Source of the DNA: Clostridium moniliforme
Lineage (GTDB): Bacteria > Bacillota > Clostridia > Clostridiales > Clostridiaceae
Direction: 5' to 3'
Assembly: GCF_017873235.1 (NCBI RefSeq)
Contig: NZ_JAGGJZ010000012.1
Span: 1-37,430 of the forward strand
DNA: 37,430 bases
The notes beneath the pieces were generated by a model, which saw only the letters and a program-made list of their open reading frames with translations, searched no databases and was not told the DNA's origin. Numbering within the stretch: the first letter of the stretch is position 1; each line of letters begins with the position of its first letter. This document shows positions 1 through 10,302 of the stretch, one piece after another. The position numbers were made by a program, and so were the translations under genes.

Positions 1-86
<86 letters not shown>

Positions 87-206
87 AGTTTAATCATACT
101 CATAAAACTTACTTTAATAAAAAGAATTGCTGGTTCTAAATGTATTTCTATATTCTGTTCAATTTTCAAAGACCATTTTATCTCGCCGCCCTCAAGCGAC
201 TATTAA

Positions 207-235
207 ATCTTATCACCTTTTTAAAATCTTGTCAA
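207..235 (-). promoter_or_regulatory. rRNA operon promoter (sigma-A)
   Basis: On the minus strand a perfect -35 TTGACA (230-235) is separated by 17 bp from a -10 TAAGAT (207-212). Transcription would start near position 200 and run through a leader of about 115 nt before the 16S 5' end. The leader contains a GGTCTTTGAAAATTGAACAG-type segment of the kind commonly found in clostridial pre-16S leaders. AT-rich DNA upstream of the -35 could act as an UP element. Confidence 0.8.
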
Positions 236-370
236 CATTTTTTCAAACAATTTATTTTGTTTGTTTAGTTGTTGAGATTTCGCATCAGCGACGATATTTA
301 TATTAACATATTAATCATTTAACAAATAATATAATTCTATAATTTAAATGAAATTATATTTTATTTTCTC

Positions 371-397
371 TATTTTTCTTTATTTTTCTTTATTTTT
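371..397. repeat. Phased 10-bp T-tract repeat
   Basis: Two exact copies of TATTTTTCTT are followed by TATTTTT, so T5 tracts recur every 10 bp, close to one helical turn. Phased A/T tracts are known to produce static DNA bends. The repeat lies about 135-165 bp upstream of the rRNA -35 box. A role in rRNA promoter activity is inference only. Confidence 0.6.
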
Positions 398-479
398 ATA
401 ATAATGATACACGTGGATAAGATTACTTTATAATTTTTATAATTATATTATAAAATACTTGTTTTTTATAATATAAATC

Positions 480-531
480 ATATTTCAAATTAAAGTTTAT
501 CTAAATTATTATAAAATTTAATTTGAAATAT
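480..531. repeat. 15-bp perfect inverted repeat
   Basis: Positions 480-494 (ATATTTCAAATTAAA) are the exact reverse complement of 517-531, with a 22-nt loop. It lies just beyond the gyrA terminator and is followed on the plus side by an A-run. It could be a backup transcription terminator for gyrA or a protein-binding site; the sequence does not decide between these. Confidence 0.6.
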
Positions 532-535
532 TAAA

Positions 536-574
536 AAAAATTCTAGAAAACACTATAAATTTTCTAGAATTTTT
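536..574 (-). terminator. gyrA terminator (can act in both directions)
   Basis: The stem TTCTAGAAAA (541-550) pairs perfectly with 560-569 and is extended by A/T pairs to 536-574, leaving a 9-nt loop. On the minus strand it lies 7 nt after the gyrA stop codon and ends in a T-run. The T/A-rich flanks on both sides would allow termination in either direction. Confidence 0.8.
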
Positions 575-580
575 ATATTA

Positions 581-3118
581 TTATTCTTTCTCTTTATTTA
601 ATTTTTCAAATAATTCATTTGAAGAATTATCTAAATCAACTTCATTTTCCTCATTTATTAATAGTTCTGTTTGCATTTCATTATCTGATTTTTCATTTTC
701 ATCACTAGAAATTTTAGTAATAGCTACAACTTGTTCTTCTTCTAAAGTTCTCATTAACTTAACTCCCATTGTAGCTCTTCCTGTTACCGAAACATCTTCA
801 ATGTTAATTCTTATTGCTACACCACTAGTATTTATTAACATAAGTTCATCTTCATTTTTACATACAGTAGCTCCTACTAATTTACCAGTTTTATCTGATA
901 TTTTATATGTCATTAGTCCTTTACCACCTCTATGTTGAATCTTATATTCACTCATAGGTGTTCTTTTACCAAATCCATTTTCACTAACTACTAATAAATC
1001 TTCTTCATCTACAGCTATATCCATACATACTGCCATATCACCATCATTTAAGCTTATGGCTTTAACTCCTGATGCAGTTCTACCCATAGGTCTAACATTT
1101 TCCTCATTGAATTTTATTGCTAAACCATCTTGAGTTACCATTACTATATTAGCGTCTCCCCTTGTCATTTTAACCTTTAGAAGTTCATCGCCTTCTCTAA
1201 GATTAATTGCAATAAGGCCACTTTTTCTTAAGTTCTTAAATTCTGAAAGATTAGTTTTCTTAACTATACCGTTCTTTGTTCCCATAAATAAATAACCATT
1301 TTCATAAACATCACTTACAGTAAGTACAGTTTCTATTCTTTCATCTGGCTCTATTGCTATAAGATTTATTACATTAGTTCCCTTAGCAGCTCTTCCAGCT
1401 TCAGGTATTTGGTATCCTCTTAGTTTGTATACTCTACCTCTATTTGTGAAGAATAATACATCTGCATGAGTTGAAGTTACCATTACATGTTCTACGAAAT
1501 CATCTTCTTTTGTAGACATTGCTTGGATTCCTTTTCCCCCTCTTTTTTGAGCTGAGTAAACATCTGATGATATTCTCTTAACATATCCTGAATGAGTTAA
1601 TGTAATTACTATTTCCTCTTCTTGAATTAAATCTTCAACATCAATTTCATTTACATTATTCTCAATACTTGTTCTTCTTTCATCATTGTATTTAGCTTTT
1701 ATTTCTAATAACTCTTCTTTTATTACTAGAAGAAGTTTTTCTTCACTTGCTAAAATTGATTTTAAATATTCTATTTGCTTCATAAGCTCTGCATACTCTT
1801 CTTCAATCTTATCTCTTTCTAGTCCAGTAAGTCTTCTAAGTCTCATTTCTAGAATAGCTTGTGATTGCTTATCTGATAAATTAAATCTTTCCATAAGAGT
1901 ATTCTTAGCTATCTCACTTGTCTTAGATCCTCTAATAATATTTATAACTTCATCAATATTATCTAAAGCAATTATTAGACCTTCTAAAATATGAGCTCTA
2001 GCTTCTGCTTTATTTAGTTCAAATATTGTCCTTCTAGTTATAACTTCTTTTTGGAACTTAATATAATTTTCTAATATCTGTTTTAAATTTAGAACTTGTG
2101 GTTCATTATCAACTAATGCAAGCATTGTAACACCAAATGTATCTTGCATCTTAGTATGTTTGTAAAGAAGGTTTAAAACTACATTAGGATTTGCATCCCT
2201 TTTAAGTTCTATAACTATTCTCATACCTTCTCTATCAGATTCATCTCTTAAATCTGATATTCCACTAATTTTTTTATCTTTTACTAAATCAGCTATGCTT
2301 TCTATAAGTCTTGCTTTATTTACTTGGTATGGTAATTCTGTAACTATTATTTTATGTCTATTATTTTCTTCTTCTATCTCAGCTACTGCTCTAACAATTA
2401 CTCTACCTCTACCTGTTTCATATGCTGATCTTATTCCAGACTTACCCATTATAGTTGCACCTGTTGGAAAATCTGGTCCTTTTATAGCTGTCATTAAATC
2501 AATTATTTGTAATTCTGGATTATCTATAAGCATTATTGTTCCATCTATAACTTCTCCTAAGTTATGTGGTGGTATATTTGTTGCCATACCAACTGCTATA
2601 CCTGATGATCCGTTTACTAATAGGTTTGGAAATCTTGATGGTAAAACTGAAGGTTCTTTTTCTTCACCATCAAAGTTTGGAATAAAGTCTACTGTATCTT
2701 TACTAATATCTCTTAGCATTTGGCTAGCAATTTTGTTCATTTTTGCTTCTGTATATCTCATGGCTGCTGCACTATCACCATCAACTGATCCAAAGTTACC
2801 ATGACCATCTACAAGCATATATCTCATTGAGAAGTCTTGAGCCATTCTAACTAATGCATCATACACTGAAGTATCTCCATGTGGATGATACTTACCTAAA
2901 ACTTCCCCAACTATTCTTGCACATTTTCTATATCCTTTTTCTGGTGCTAACCCTAATTCATGCATTGAGAATAATATTCTTCTATGAACAGGTTTTAAAC
3001 CATCTCTAACATCTGGAAGAGCACGACCTACTATAACACTCATGGCATAGTCTATATAACACTTTTTCATTTCGTTTTTTATATCTACGGGTATTACTTT
3101 TCCCTCATTAAAACTCAT
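581..3118 (-). CDS. gyrA: DNA gyrase subunit A
   Basis: This is the breakage-reunion subunit of gyrase, which with GyrB introduces negative supercoils. Counting from the ATG at 3118, the catalytic tyrosine is Y122 in AAMRYTE and the quinolone region reads HGDTSVYD with Thr83 and Asp87, matching E. coli numbering exactly. A GyrA-box (QKRGGKG) in the C-terminal beta-pinwheel identifies gyrase rather than topoisomerase IV. The last 40 or so residues form an acidic tail. An in-frame GTG at 3127 would add three residues but lies inside the AGGTG ribosome-binding site, so the ATG is preferred (845 aa). The gene lies 22 bp after gyrB and is surely co-transcribed with it. Thr at position 83 is common in clostridia and is not evidence of acquired resistance. 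Confidence 0.98.
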   Translation of the reverse strand: MSFNEGKVIPVDIKNEMKKCYIDYAMSVIVGRALPDVRDGLKPVHRRILFSMHELGLAPEKGYRKCARIVGEVLGKYHPHGDTSVYDALVRMAQDFSMRYMLVDGHGNFGSVDGDSAAAMRYTEAKMNKIASQMLRDISKDTVDFIPNFDGEEKEPSVLPSRFPNLLVNGSSGIAVGMATNIPPHNLGEVIDGTIMLIDNPELQIIDLMTAIKGPDFPTGATIMGKSGIRSAYETGRGRVIVRAVAEIEEENNRHKIIVTELPYQVNKARLIESIADLVKDKKISGISDLRDESDREGMRIVIELKRDANPNVVLNLLYKHTKMQDTFGVTMLALVDNEPQVLNLKQILENYIKFQKEVITRRTIFELNKAEARAHILEGLIIALDNIDEVINIIRGSKTSEIAKNTLMERFNLSDKQSQAILEMRLRRLTGLERDKIEEEYAELMKQIEYLKSILASEEKLLLVIKEELLEIKAKYNDERRTSIENNVNEIDVEDLIQEEEIVITLTHSGYVKRISSDVYSAQKRGGKGIQAMSTKEDDFVEHVMVTSTHADVLFFTNRGRVYKLRGYQIPEAGRAAKGTNVINLIAIEPDERIETVLTVSDVYENGYLFMGTKNGIVKKTNLSEFKNLRKSGLIAINLREGDELLKVKMTRGDANIVMVTQDGLAIKFNEENVRPMGRTASGVKAISLNDGDMAVCMDIAVDEEDLLVVSENGFGKRTPMSEYKIQHRGGKGLMTYKISDKTGKLVGATVCKNEDELMLINTSGVAIRINIEDVSVTGRATMGVKLMRTLEEEQVVAITKISSDENEKSDNEMQTELLINEENEVDLDNSSNELFEKLNKEKE

Positions 3119-3140
3119 GTACTTCACCTCGTATTTAGTA

Positions 3141-5060
<1,920 letters not shown>

Positions 5061-5101
5061 CTAATCTTTATTTTGAATTATATCAATGAAGGATATTGGA
5101 C

Positions 5102-5362
5102 TTACGGATTATAATCCAAATCTGTTCTTTTAGTCAAAGTTGATGAAGAAATTGGTGATAAATATATCTTACTTTTCTTATCAACTTCTGCTATAACAAA
5201 TGATTTTGGTTTATCCTTTGTTATTCGCTCCACAAATCCATCTTCTTCTGCCATTCTTAAAAATTGAATTGTATCAGAACTATACATTGTTGCTTCTAAA
5301 TCAAAAATTCCAATAACATCTTTTATAGGAACTACAACATTCTCTCCTAAGTGCAAAAACAT
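5102..5362 (-). CDS. remB: RemB/YaaB-type extracellular matrix regulator
   Basis: This small (86 aa) protein matches the DUF370 family to which B. subtilis RemB (YaaB) belongs. It begins MFLHLGENVVVPIKDVIGIFD, and this N-terminal pattern between recF and gyrB is diagnostic. In Bacillus, RemA and RemB promote matrix gene expression; the role in clostridia is not established. The ATG follows AGGAGG. The gene follows recF after 15 bp and is followed by gyrB after 50 bp, so it is part of the dnaA-gyrA run. Confidence 0.85.
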   Translation of the reverse strand: MFLHLGENVVVPIKDVIGIFDLEATMYSSDTIQFLRMAEEDGFVERITKDKPKSFVIAEVDKKSKIYLSPISSSTLTKRTDLDYNP

Positions 5363-5377
5363 TTAGAATTCCTCCTT

Positions 5378-6463
5378 CTATTTTGAGACTATTCCTTCTT
5401 TAACTTTAAATAACTTTGAGTTATTATCTAAATAATCATTCAAGTCTTCAATTCCAGTACATGTTATTATAGTTTGTATTTCACCAATAGAACTTAAAAC
5501 ATACTTTTTTCTATTTAAATCTAGTTCTGATAAAACATCATCTAATAGTAATACTGGATATTCTCCTGTTATTTCTTTTATAATCCTCAAAGATGCAAAT
5601 TTCATTGTAAGTACAGCTGTTCTTTGTTGACCTTGAGATCCAAAACTCTTTGTGTCAACATTATTTATATAAACTGAAAAATCGTCTCTATGAGGTCCGT
5701 GACTAGTTATTCCTCTATCCAAATCACGCTTCCTATTACTTCTTAATGTTTCATAGAAATTTTCTTGAATATTATCACTATTTTTTATAGTAGAATTATA
5801 CTTAAACTCTATCTTCTCTTTTCCTGAAGTAATTTCATTATGTATATCTTCAGAGTATTTATTTAAAGAACTTAAATAAGATAACCTTCGCTCTATTACA
5901 TATGAACCAAAATTAGCTAGCTGAATATCATATATATCTAGAATGTCTAAGTCAAGATTTCTATTTTTTAGAACAATATTTCTTTCATTCATAACTTTAT
6001 TATATTGAACTAAATTATAGTAGTATTTAGAATCTAACTGACATAATTCCATATCAATAAATTTCCGTCTTACTCCTGGAGAATCCTTAATTATTTTTAA
6101 ATCTTCTGGTGAAAACATAACCACATTGAAATTTCCAAATAGTTCCCCTATTTTATTTATTTTTATAGAATTAACTTTAATAACTTTTTTTCCATCTTTT
6201 AGAATGTTAATATCAATTTTTTTATCTATACGACTTCTTCCAACACTTATGCTTATAAATGATACTTCTTTAGACCAATTAATAAGATCCTTATCTCTTG
6301 ATGTTCTATGAGATTTTGCAAAACTGCAGTAATATATAGCCTCTAATATATTTGTTTTTCCTTGAGCATTATTCCCCATAAAAACATTAACATGTCTTCC
6401 TAAGTCTATTTCTAAATTTTCATAATTTCTATAATTTATTAATTTAAGCTTTTTTACATACAT
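5378..6463 (-). CDS. recF: DNA replication and repair protein RecF
   Basis: RecF is an SMC-like ATPase that helps load RecA at single-strand gaps with RecO and RecR. The Walker A motif GNNAQGKT is at 30-37, the ABC signature is in SFGSQGQQR, and Walker B reads VLLLDDVLSELD near the C-terminus. At 361 aa it has the normal length. The start ATG has a modest GGGTG ribosome site. Its position between yaaA and remB is the conserved Firmicutes order. The 83-bp gap to yaaA contains no clear promoter. Confidence 0.97.
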   Translation of the reverse strand: MYVKKLKLINYRNYENLEIDLGRHVNVFMGNNAQGKTNILEAIYYCSFAKSHRTSRDKDLINWSKEVSFISISVGRSRIDKKIDINILKDGKKVIKVNSIKINKIGELFGNFNVVMFSPEDLKIIKDSPGVRRKFIDMELCQLDSKYYYNLVQYNKVMNERNIVLKNRNLDLDILDIYDIQLANFGSYVIERRLSYLSSLNKYSEDIHNEITSGKEKIEFKYNSTIKNSDNIQENFYETLRSNRKRDLDRGITSHGPHRDDFSVYINNVDTKSFGSQGQQRTAVLTMKFASLRIIKEITGEYPVLLLDDVLSELDLNRKKYVLSSIGEIQTIITCTGIEDLNDYLDNNSKLFKVKEGIVSK

Positions 6464-6546
6464 CTATAAACACCCATTTAATTATATCATAATAAAAGAA
6501 TAAAAGCTTATCTTTGTGATATTATGGTTTGTAATAAAATATAAAC

Positions 6547-6753
6547 CTATATTATTTTATATTTTTCATCTTCAAATTCAATAATATCTCCAGTTCTTAA
6601 TTTTTTTCCTCTTTGGGTACAAACTTCACCATTGACTTTTACCATCTCTTCTAAAATGTAAATTTTTGCTTCAGATCCTAATGATGCAATACCAATCCAC
6701 TTTAAAAATGAATCTAACTTTATAAATTCTGTATTAATTTTAACTTCTTTCAT
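6547..6753 (-). CDS. yaaA: S4-domain RNA-binding protein YaaA
   Basis: This 68-aa protein consists of an S4 RNA-binding domain: FIKLDSFLKWIG, then VKVNGEVCTQRGKKLRTGD, which is the core S4 loop. The B. subtilis homologue at the same place between dnaN and recF has been linked to ribosome assembly. The start ATG at 6753 matches family length but has no Shine-Dalgarno sequence of its own. The strong AAGGAGG after dnaN instead serves an ATG at 6796 that opens an 18-codon reading frame in another frame, ending just inside yaaA. Translation of yaaA may therefore be coupled to that leader (see findings). Confidence 0.88.
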   Translation of the reverse strand: MKEVKINTEFIKLDSFLKWIGIASLGSEAKIYILEEMVKVNGEVCTQRGKKLRTGDIIEFEDEKYKII

Positions 6754-6766
6754 ATAAATGTAGGAT

Positions 6767-6799
6767 ATTATGCATAAATATTAAATATTTATGCATAAT
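6767..6799. repeat. 33-bp near-perfect palindrome between dnaN and yaaA
   Basis: Positions 6767-6782 (ATTATGCATAAATATT) are the exact reverse complement of 6784-6799, around one central base. In the minus-strand transcript it would form a 14-16 bp A/U-rich hairpin between the ribosome site after dnaN and the yaaA start. It contains two ATG codons, each within an ATGCAT. It has no T-tail on either side, so it is not a typical terminator. Confidence 0.75.
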
Positions 6800-6813
6800 T
6801 CTTTCCTCCTTTT

Positions 6814-7914
6814 CTATCTTATTAACCTAACTGGTAATACTAAATATTTATAATTATCCATATCTTTTGCTTTAATTATGCAAGGGCTTACACTAGATGT
6901 CATTTCCATAACAACTTCATCCTCTTCAAAATTCTTTAAAACATCAATAAGATATCTTGAGTTAAATGCAATTTGTATTTTTTCTCCTTGCAAATTTATT
7001 AAAACTTCTTCTCTAACCTTTCCCAATTGAGAATTAGAAGTTATAACTAAAGCTTCATCTTGTACTTCTAATTTTATTAAATTATTATTTCCATCTTTGG
7101 CCATTAAAGATGCTCTTTCAATACCGTTTTGAAGTTCTTGCTTATTAACAGTAACTAATAATTTATGTTCTTGAGGCAATAATGATTTATAATTTACAAA
7201 TTTGCCTTCTAGTAATCTTGATATTATTCTTGTTTTATTAAGATTAAATAAAACATGATTTTTAGTAAATGTAATTTGAACTAAATCATTAATATCTTCT
7301 AATATTTTTGATACCTCATTTAAAGTCTTGCCAGGAATAACAATTTCTATATCAAAATCACTATCTAAATACTCACTTTTTATTGCTAATCTGTAACCAT
7401 CTAAAGCAACAAGATTTAAATGCTTATTTTTAACTTCAAACAAAATTCCTTGAAGTATTGGCCTTGTTTCATCTTGAGCTATAGCAAAAGATGTACATTT
7501 TATCATATTTTTTAATATATTTTGAGGAACTTCAACTTTCATGTTTTCATTTAAACTAGGAAGTTCAGGAAATTCATCAGGATTCATATATACTACATTA
7601 AATACTGATTTTTCACATGTTATTTGAATTGTATCATTTTCCATAGTTTCAATTTTTACATCAGAATTTGGTAATTTACGTATTATCTCACCAAATATTT
7701 TTGCATCAATTACAATTTTACCTTCTTTTATTACATCTGCTTCAACTCTAGTTTCAATACTTACATCCATATCTGAACCTATTAAAGTTAAACCTTCTTT
7801 ATTTGCCTCAATATATATTCCTTCTAATACTGACATTGTTGATTTACCAGTAATAGCTTTTTGAACTATTGATATACCTTCTTGTAATTTGTGTTTTTCA
7901 CATATAAATATCAT
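6814..7914 (-). CDS. dnaN: DNA polymerase III sliding clamp (beta subunit)
   Basis: This is the beta clamp that tethers the replicative polymerase. The 366-aa length, the start MIFICEKHKLQEGISIVQKA and the C-terminus YLVLPVRLIR are characteristic of the family. The three clamp domains follow in order: roughly 1-120, 125-245 and 247-366. The ATG is preceded by AAGGAGGA at good spacing. It lies downstream of dnaA across the origin half at 7915-8197 and heads yaaA-recF-remB-gyrB-gyrA. Confidence 0.98.
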   Translation of the reverse strand: MIFICEKHKLQEGISIVQKAITGKSTMSVLEGIYIEANKEGLTLIGSDMDVSIETRVEADVIKEGKIVIDAKIFGEIIRKLPNSDVKIETMENDTIQITCEKSVFNVVYMNPDEFPELPSLNENMKVEVPQNILKNMIKCTSFAIAQDETRPILQGILFEVKNKHLNLVALDGYRLAIKSEYLDSDFDIEIVIPGKTLNEVSKILEDINDLVQITFTKNHVLFNLNKTRIISRLLEGKFVNYKSLLPQEHKLLVTVNKQELQNGIERASLMAKDGNNNLIKLEVQDEALVITSNSQLGKVREEVLINLQGEKIQIAFNSRYLIDVLKNFEEDEVVMEMTSSVSPCIIKAKDMDNYKYLVLPVRLIR

Positions 7915-8197
7915 TTATAATCCTCCTTACTTATTCACAGATAAGATTGGTTTAGTTTAGTTAGATAAATATAAATTTATAGTAATAATAGTAGTAGGTG
8001 GTGTGGATTTGTTGATAAGTCATCTAAACCTAGTAAAATCAACAACATTTTATAAAAAAATATTGTGGATAAGTTAGTAACTATAAGTGCACCTTATCCA
8101 CAGTTATTCACAAATAATTTATTTTTATATATTATCCACATGTTATTACATAACTATTATCTACAATTGTTGATAAATTTAAAATAATAGATAAAAT
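7915..8197. other. oriC: oriC, unwinding half (dnaA-dnaN intergenic region)
   Basis: This is one half of a bipartite origin. Perfect DnaA boxes (TTATCCACA or complement) are at 8064-8072, 8094-8102 and 8132-8140. One-mismatch boxes are at 7931-7939, 8010-8018, 8104-8112, 8157-8165 and 8168-8176. At the dnaN-proximal end is a run of DnaA-trios (listed separately) leading into an A/T-rich stretch at about 7950-7980. The layout of boxes, GC-rich step, trios and AT-rich element in the direction dnaA to dnaN is that described for the B. subtilis unwinding region. Confidence 0.88.
7980..8018 (-). promoter_or_regulatory. DnaA-trio element with adjoining DnaA boxes
   Basis: On the plus strand, six consecutive triplets TAG-TAA-TAA-TAG-TAG-TAG (7980-7997) are followed at once by GTGGTGTGGATTT (7998-8010) and TGTTGATAA (8010-8018). 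Read toward dnaN on the minus strand this gives boxes, a GC-rich CCACACCACC step, then CTA/TTA trios and an A/T tract. This is the basal unwinding system known from B. subtilis, where DnaA filaments engage the trios to open the duplex. Confidence 0.8.
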
Positions 8198-9559
8198 TTA
8201 TCCTTGAGTTAACTTTTTAGTTAAATCTTCAATTGTGTGTTGCAAACTTTCATCCCTATTTAAATTATCTGAAATTTTTTCGTATGCATGTATTACAGTA
8301 GTATGATCTCTTCCTCCAAATTCTTCTCCAATCTTTGGTAGAGACATATCAGTTAGTTTTCTACTTAGATACATTGCCATTTGTCTTGGATAAGATACAT
8401 TACGTGTTCTTCTTTGGGATTTTAGATCTTCAACTCTTAAGTTAAAGTAACTTGCAACTACATCTTGTATAATTTCTATTGTTATATGTTTGCTTTGTTT
8501 TTTAGAAATTATATCTTTTAGTGCTTCAGAGGCTAAGTCTACAGTTATTTCCCTATTAGTTAATGAAGAATATGCAACTATTCTTATTAATGCACCTTCT
8601 AATTCTCTAATATTTGATTTTATTTTAGTGGCTATATATACCATTACTTCATTTGCTACATTTAATTTTTCTACATCTGCCTTTTTCTTTAAAATAGCCA
8701 TTCTAGTTTCAAAATCTGGTACTTGAATATCTGCAATTAACCCCCATTCGAATCTAGAGCGTAATCTATCTTCTAATGTAGGAATTTCTTTTGGTGGTCT
8801 ATCAGATGATAAAATTATTTGCTTATTAGCATCATGTAGAGCATTAAATGTATGGAAAAATTCTTCTTGAGTTCTTTCTTTTCCTGCAATAAATTGAATA
8901 TCATCAATAAGAAGAATATCTACATTTCTATATTTATTTCTAAACTCTTCATTTTTATCATCTTTAATTGCATTTATAAGTTCATTAGTAAACTTTTCTG
9001 ATGATACATAAACTACTTTTGCACTTGGATTATTTTGAAGAACATAATGACCAATAGCGTGCATTAAGTGAGTTTTTCCAAGTCCGACTCCTCCATATAT
9101 AAAAAGAGGATTATAGGCCTTAGCTGGTGATTCAGCAACAGCTAAAGAGGCTGCATGAGCAAATCTATTACTATTACCTATTACGAAAGAATCAAATGTA
9201 TATTTAGGATTTAGATTTGTAGTCATTTCATCATTTACTACAATTTTTTTATTTTCCTTTATTTTTTTTGTTTGTTTTTCTGATCTTTCTTCTTCCGTAT
9301 TTTGAATTTCAGAAGCTATTAAAAATTTAATATTATATAGTTTAGAGCATGTAGCTTTTATTGAATTTGCAACTAAATCTTTATATCTTTTTTCAAGTAT
9401 TTCTTGAGTGAAGGCATTAGGAACACTGATTTTTATTGTATCTGAAGACATAGAAATAGGTTCACAACTTTTTATCCATGTATTAAAGCTAACCTCACTT
9501 AGTTCTCCTTTTATAATATTCAGCGTTTTTTCCCATAATTCTTTCAGCTCTGCATCCAT
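8198..9559 (-). CDS. dnaA: Chromosomal replication initiator protein DnaA
   Basis: DnaA binds DnaA boxes and melts the origin. From the ATG at 9559 the protein is 453 aa. Domain I covers about 1-85 and a short charged linker about 86-115. The AAA+ domain has Walker A GGVGLGKT at 156-163 and Walker B ILLIDD at 215-220. The C-terminal helix-turn-helix carries the signature [11 protein letters not shown] at 415-425. A TTG at 9577 would add six residues, but it lies upstream of the GGAGG site that serves the ATG, so the ATG is chosen. DnaA boxes flank the gene on both sides, consistent with autoregulation. A candidate -10 TATAAT lies at 9617-9622 (minus strand), with a weak -35. Confidence 0.98.
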   Translation of the reverse strand: MDAELKELWEKTLNIIKGELSEVSFNTWIKSCEPISMSSDTIKISVPNAFTQEILEKRYKDLVANSIKATCSKLYNIKFLIASEIQNTEEERSEKQTKKIKENKKIVVNDEMTTNLNPKYTFDSFVIGNSNRFAHAASLAVAESPAKAYNPLFIYGGVGLGKTHLMHAIGHYVLQNNPSAKVVYVSSEKFTNELINAIKDDKNEEFRNKYRNVDILLIDDIQFIAGKERTQEEFFHTFNALHDANKQIILSSDRPPKEIPTLEDRLRSRFEWGLIADIQVPDFETRMAILKKKADVEKLNVANEVMVYIATKIKSNIRELEGALIRIVAYSSLTNREITVDLASEALKDIISKKQSKHITIEIIQDVVASYFNLRVEDLKSQRRTRNVSYPRQMAMYLSRKLTDMSLPKIGEEFGGRDHTTVIHAYEKISDNLNRDESLQHTIEDLTKKLTQG

Positions 9560-10108
9560 TTTTAATCCTCCAGTCAAAAATTTTTTTTATTTTTTTATAC
9601 AAATTAAAATAATAACATTATAATAACAGTGTATCAACAAGTTATTAACAAATATAAGTTATAAAAAAAATATGTATATAAATATATTAACATGTTGATA
9701 ATTATGTGGAATTAAAACTTATTTTAAAGTTATCCACAAATATAAATAATTAAACTTTAAACAATAAAAAAGTAGCTAATAATACGGATTATAGCAAAAA
9801 AATTAGCAACTATTTAAGTTGTCAAGAAAAAAAGAACAAGTTATCAACAAATATATCCACAGATGTGGATAAGTTCTATAAAATAATTAGTTATTCACAA
9901 TATATTATTTATGATACCATAAGTAAATAATGGGATTCAATAAGTTATCCACAATTTTTATAATATAATAGGTATATTTATCAACAAATAGCTATATTCT
10001 TGACATAACAAAGGTATATATATATAATGATAAGGTAAATCTAAAATATAAAGAAAAGTATAGTTATTTCGCTATATAAATTTTTTAATTGAAGGGGGTG
10101 TAGTGCAA
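9560..10108. other. oriC: oriC, upstream half (dnaA-rpmH intergenic region)
   Basis: This stretch of about 550 bp without a gene is the second DnaA-box cluster. Perfect boxes are at 9730-9738, 9864-9872 and 9945-9953. One-mismatch boxes are at 9693-9701, 9841-9849, 9853-9861, 9891-9899 and 9978-9986. It contains the outward-facing rpmH promoter and, on the minus strand, possible dnaA -10 elements TATAAT at 9617-9622 and 9788-9793, neither with a good -35. A near-perfect inverted repeat (AGTAGCTAAT at 9771-9780 with 9802-9811) surrounds the second of these. I saw no DnaA-trio run in this half. Confidence 0.85.
10000..10028 (+). promoter_or_regulatory. rpmH promoter (sigma-A)
   Basis: A perfect TTGACA (10000-10005) and a perfect TATAAT (10023-10028) are separated by 17 bp. 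It is the strongest promoter visible near the origin. A one-mismatch DnaA box ends at 9986, just upstream of the -35, so DnaA could influence it. The leader to the rpmH start is about 75 nt. Confidence 0.88.
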
Positions 10109-10243
10109 ATGTTCATGACATACCAACCTAAAAAAAGACAAAGAAAAAAAGAACATGGCTTCAGAAAAAGAATGAAAACTTCATCAGGAAGAAATATTCT
10201 TAGAAAGAGAAGACAAAAAGGTAGAAAAAAATTAACAGCATAA
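10109..10243 (+). CDS. rpmH: 50S ribosomal protein L34
   Basis: This is the small, very basic large-subunit protein L34, 44 aa, starting [18 protein letters not shown] and ending in the family pattern [13 protein letters not shown]. The ATG at 10109 follows AAGGGGGTG; a second in-frame ATG two codons later is possible. It is the first gene right of the origin in almost all bacteria and is followed by rnpA. A GGCC hairpin with a T-run directly after the stop probably lowers expression of the downstream genes relative to rpmH. Confidence 0.96.
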   Translation: MFMTYQPKKRQRKKEHGFRKRMKTSSGRNILRKRRQKGRKKLTA

Positions 10244-10268
10244 GGGCCGCACTTTAGTGGCCTTTTTT
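10244..10268 (+). terminator. Partial terminator between rpmH and rnpA
   Basis: A GGCC (10245-10248) pairs with GGCC (10259-10262) around a small inner stem, followed by TTTTTT. Since rnpA, yidD and yidC lie immediately downstream with no clear promoter of their own, it is best read as an attenuator that lets a fraction of transcripts through. The T-run can alternatively pair with the rnpA ribosome site (see findings). Confidence 0.6.
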
Positions 10269-10302
10269 CTACAATGTAGGAAAAAAGGAGTATTAAATAC
10301 CC

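Larger units (their letters stand above)
236..535. other. AT-rich spacer between gyrA and the rRNA promoter
   Basis: No gene is apparent in this stretch. It holds a 10-bp direct repeat TATTTTTCTT (371-380 and 381-390, with a partial third copy to 397), which places T-tracts at helical period. A single DnaA-box-like GTGGATAA lies at 413-420, and a 15-bp perfect inverted repeat at 480-531 is listed separately. The rest is low-complexity A/T sequence. Confidence 0.6.

Noticed and set aside
412..420. DnaA box upstream of the rRNA promoter as regulatory site
   Set aside because: A single one-mismatch copy in A/T-rich DNA is not enough to support a function.
236..535. CRISPR-like array from the 10-bp repeats
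   Set aside because: The repeats are contiguous, only 10 bp long and have no spacers; no cas genes are near.
1686..2804. Long plus-strand reading frames across gyrA
   Set aside because: They lie opposite a full-length conserved gene, have biased leucine/serine/isoleucine composition and no ribosome sites; they are shadows of gyrA codon use.
2857..2882. GyrA Thr83 as a quinolone-resistance mutation
   Set aside because: Thr at this position is common as wild type in clostridia, and Asp87 is intact.
9815..9830. TTGACA at 9820-9825 (minus strand) as the dnaA -35
   Set aside because: The nearest good -10 (9788-9793) is 26 bp away, too far for a standard promoter.
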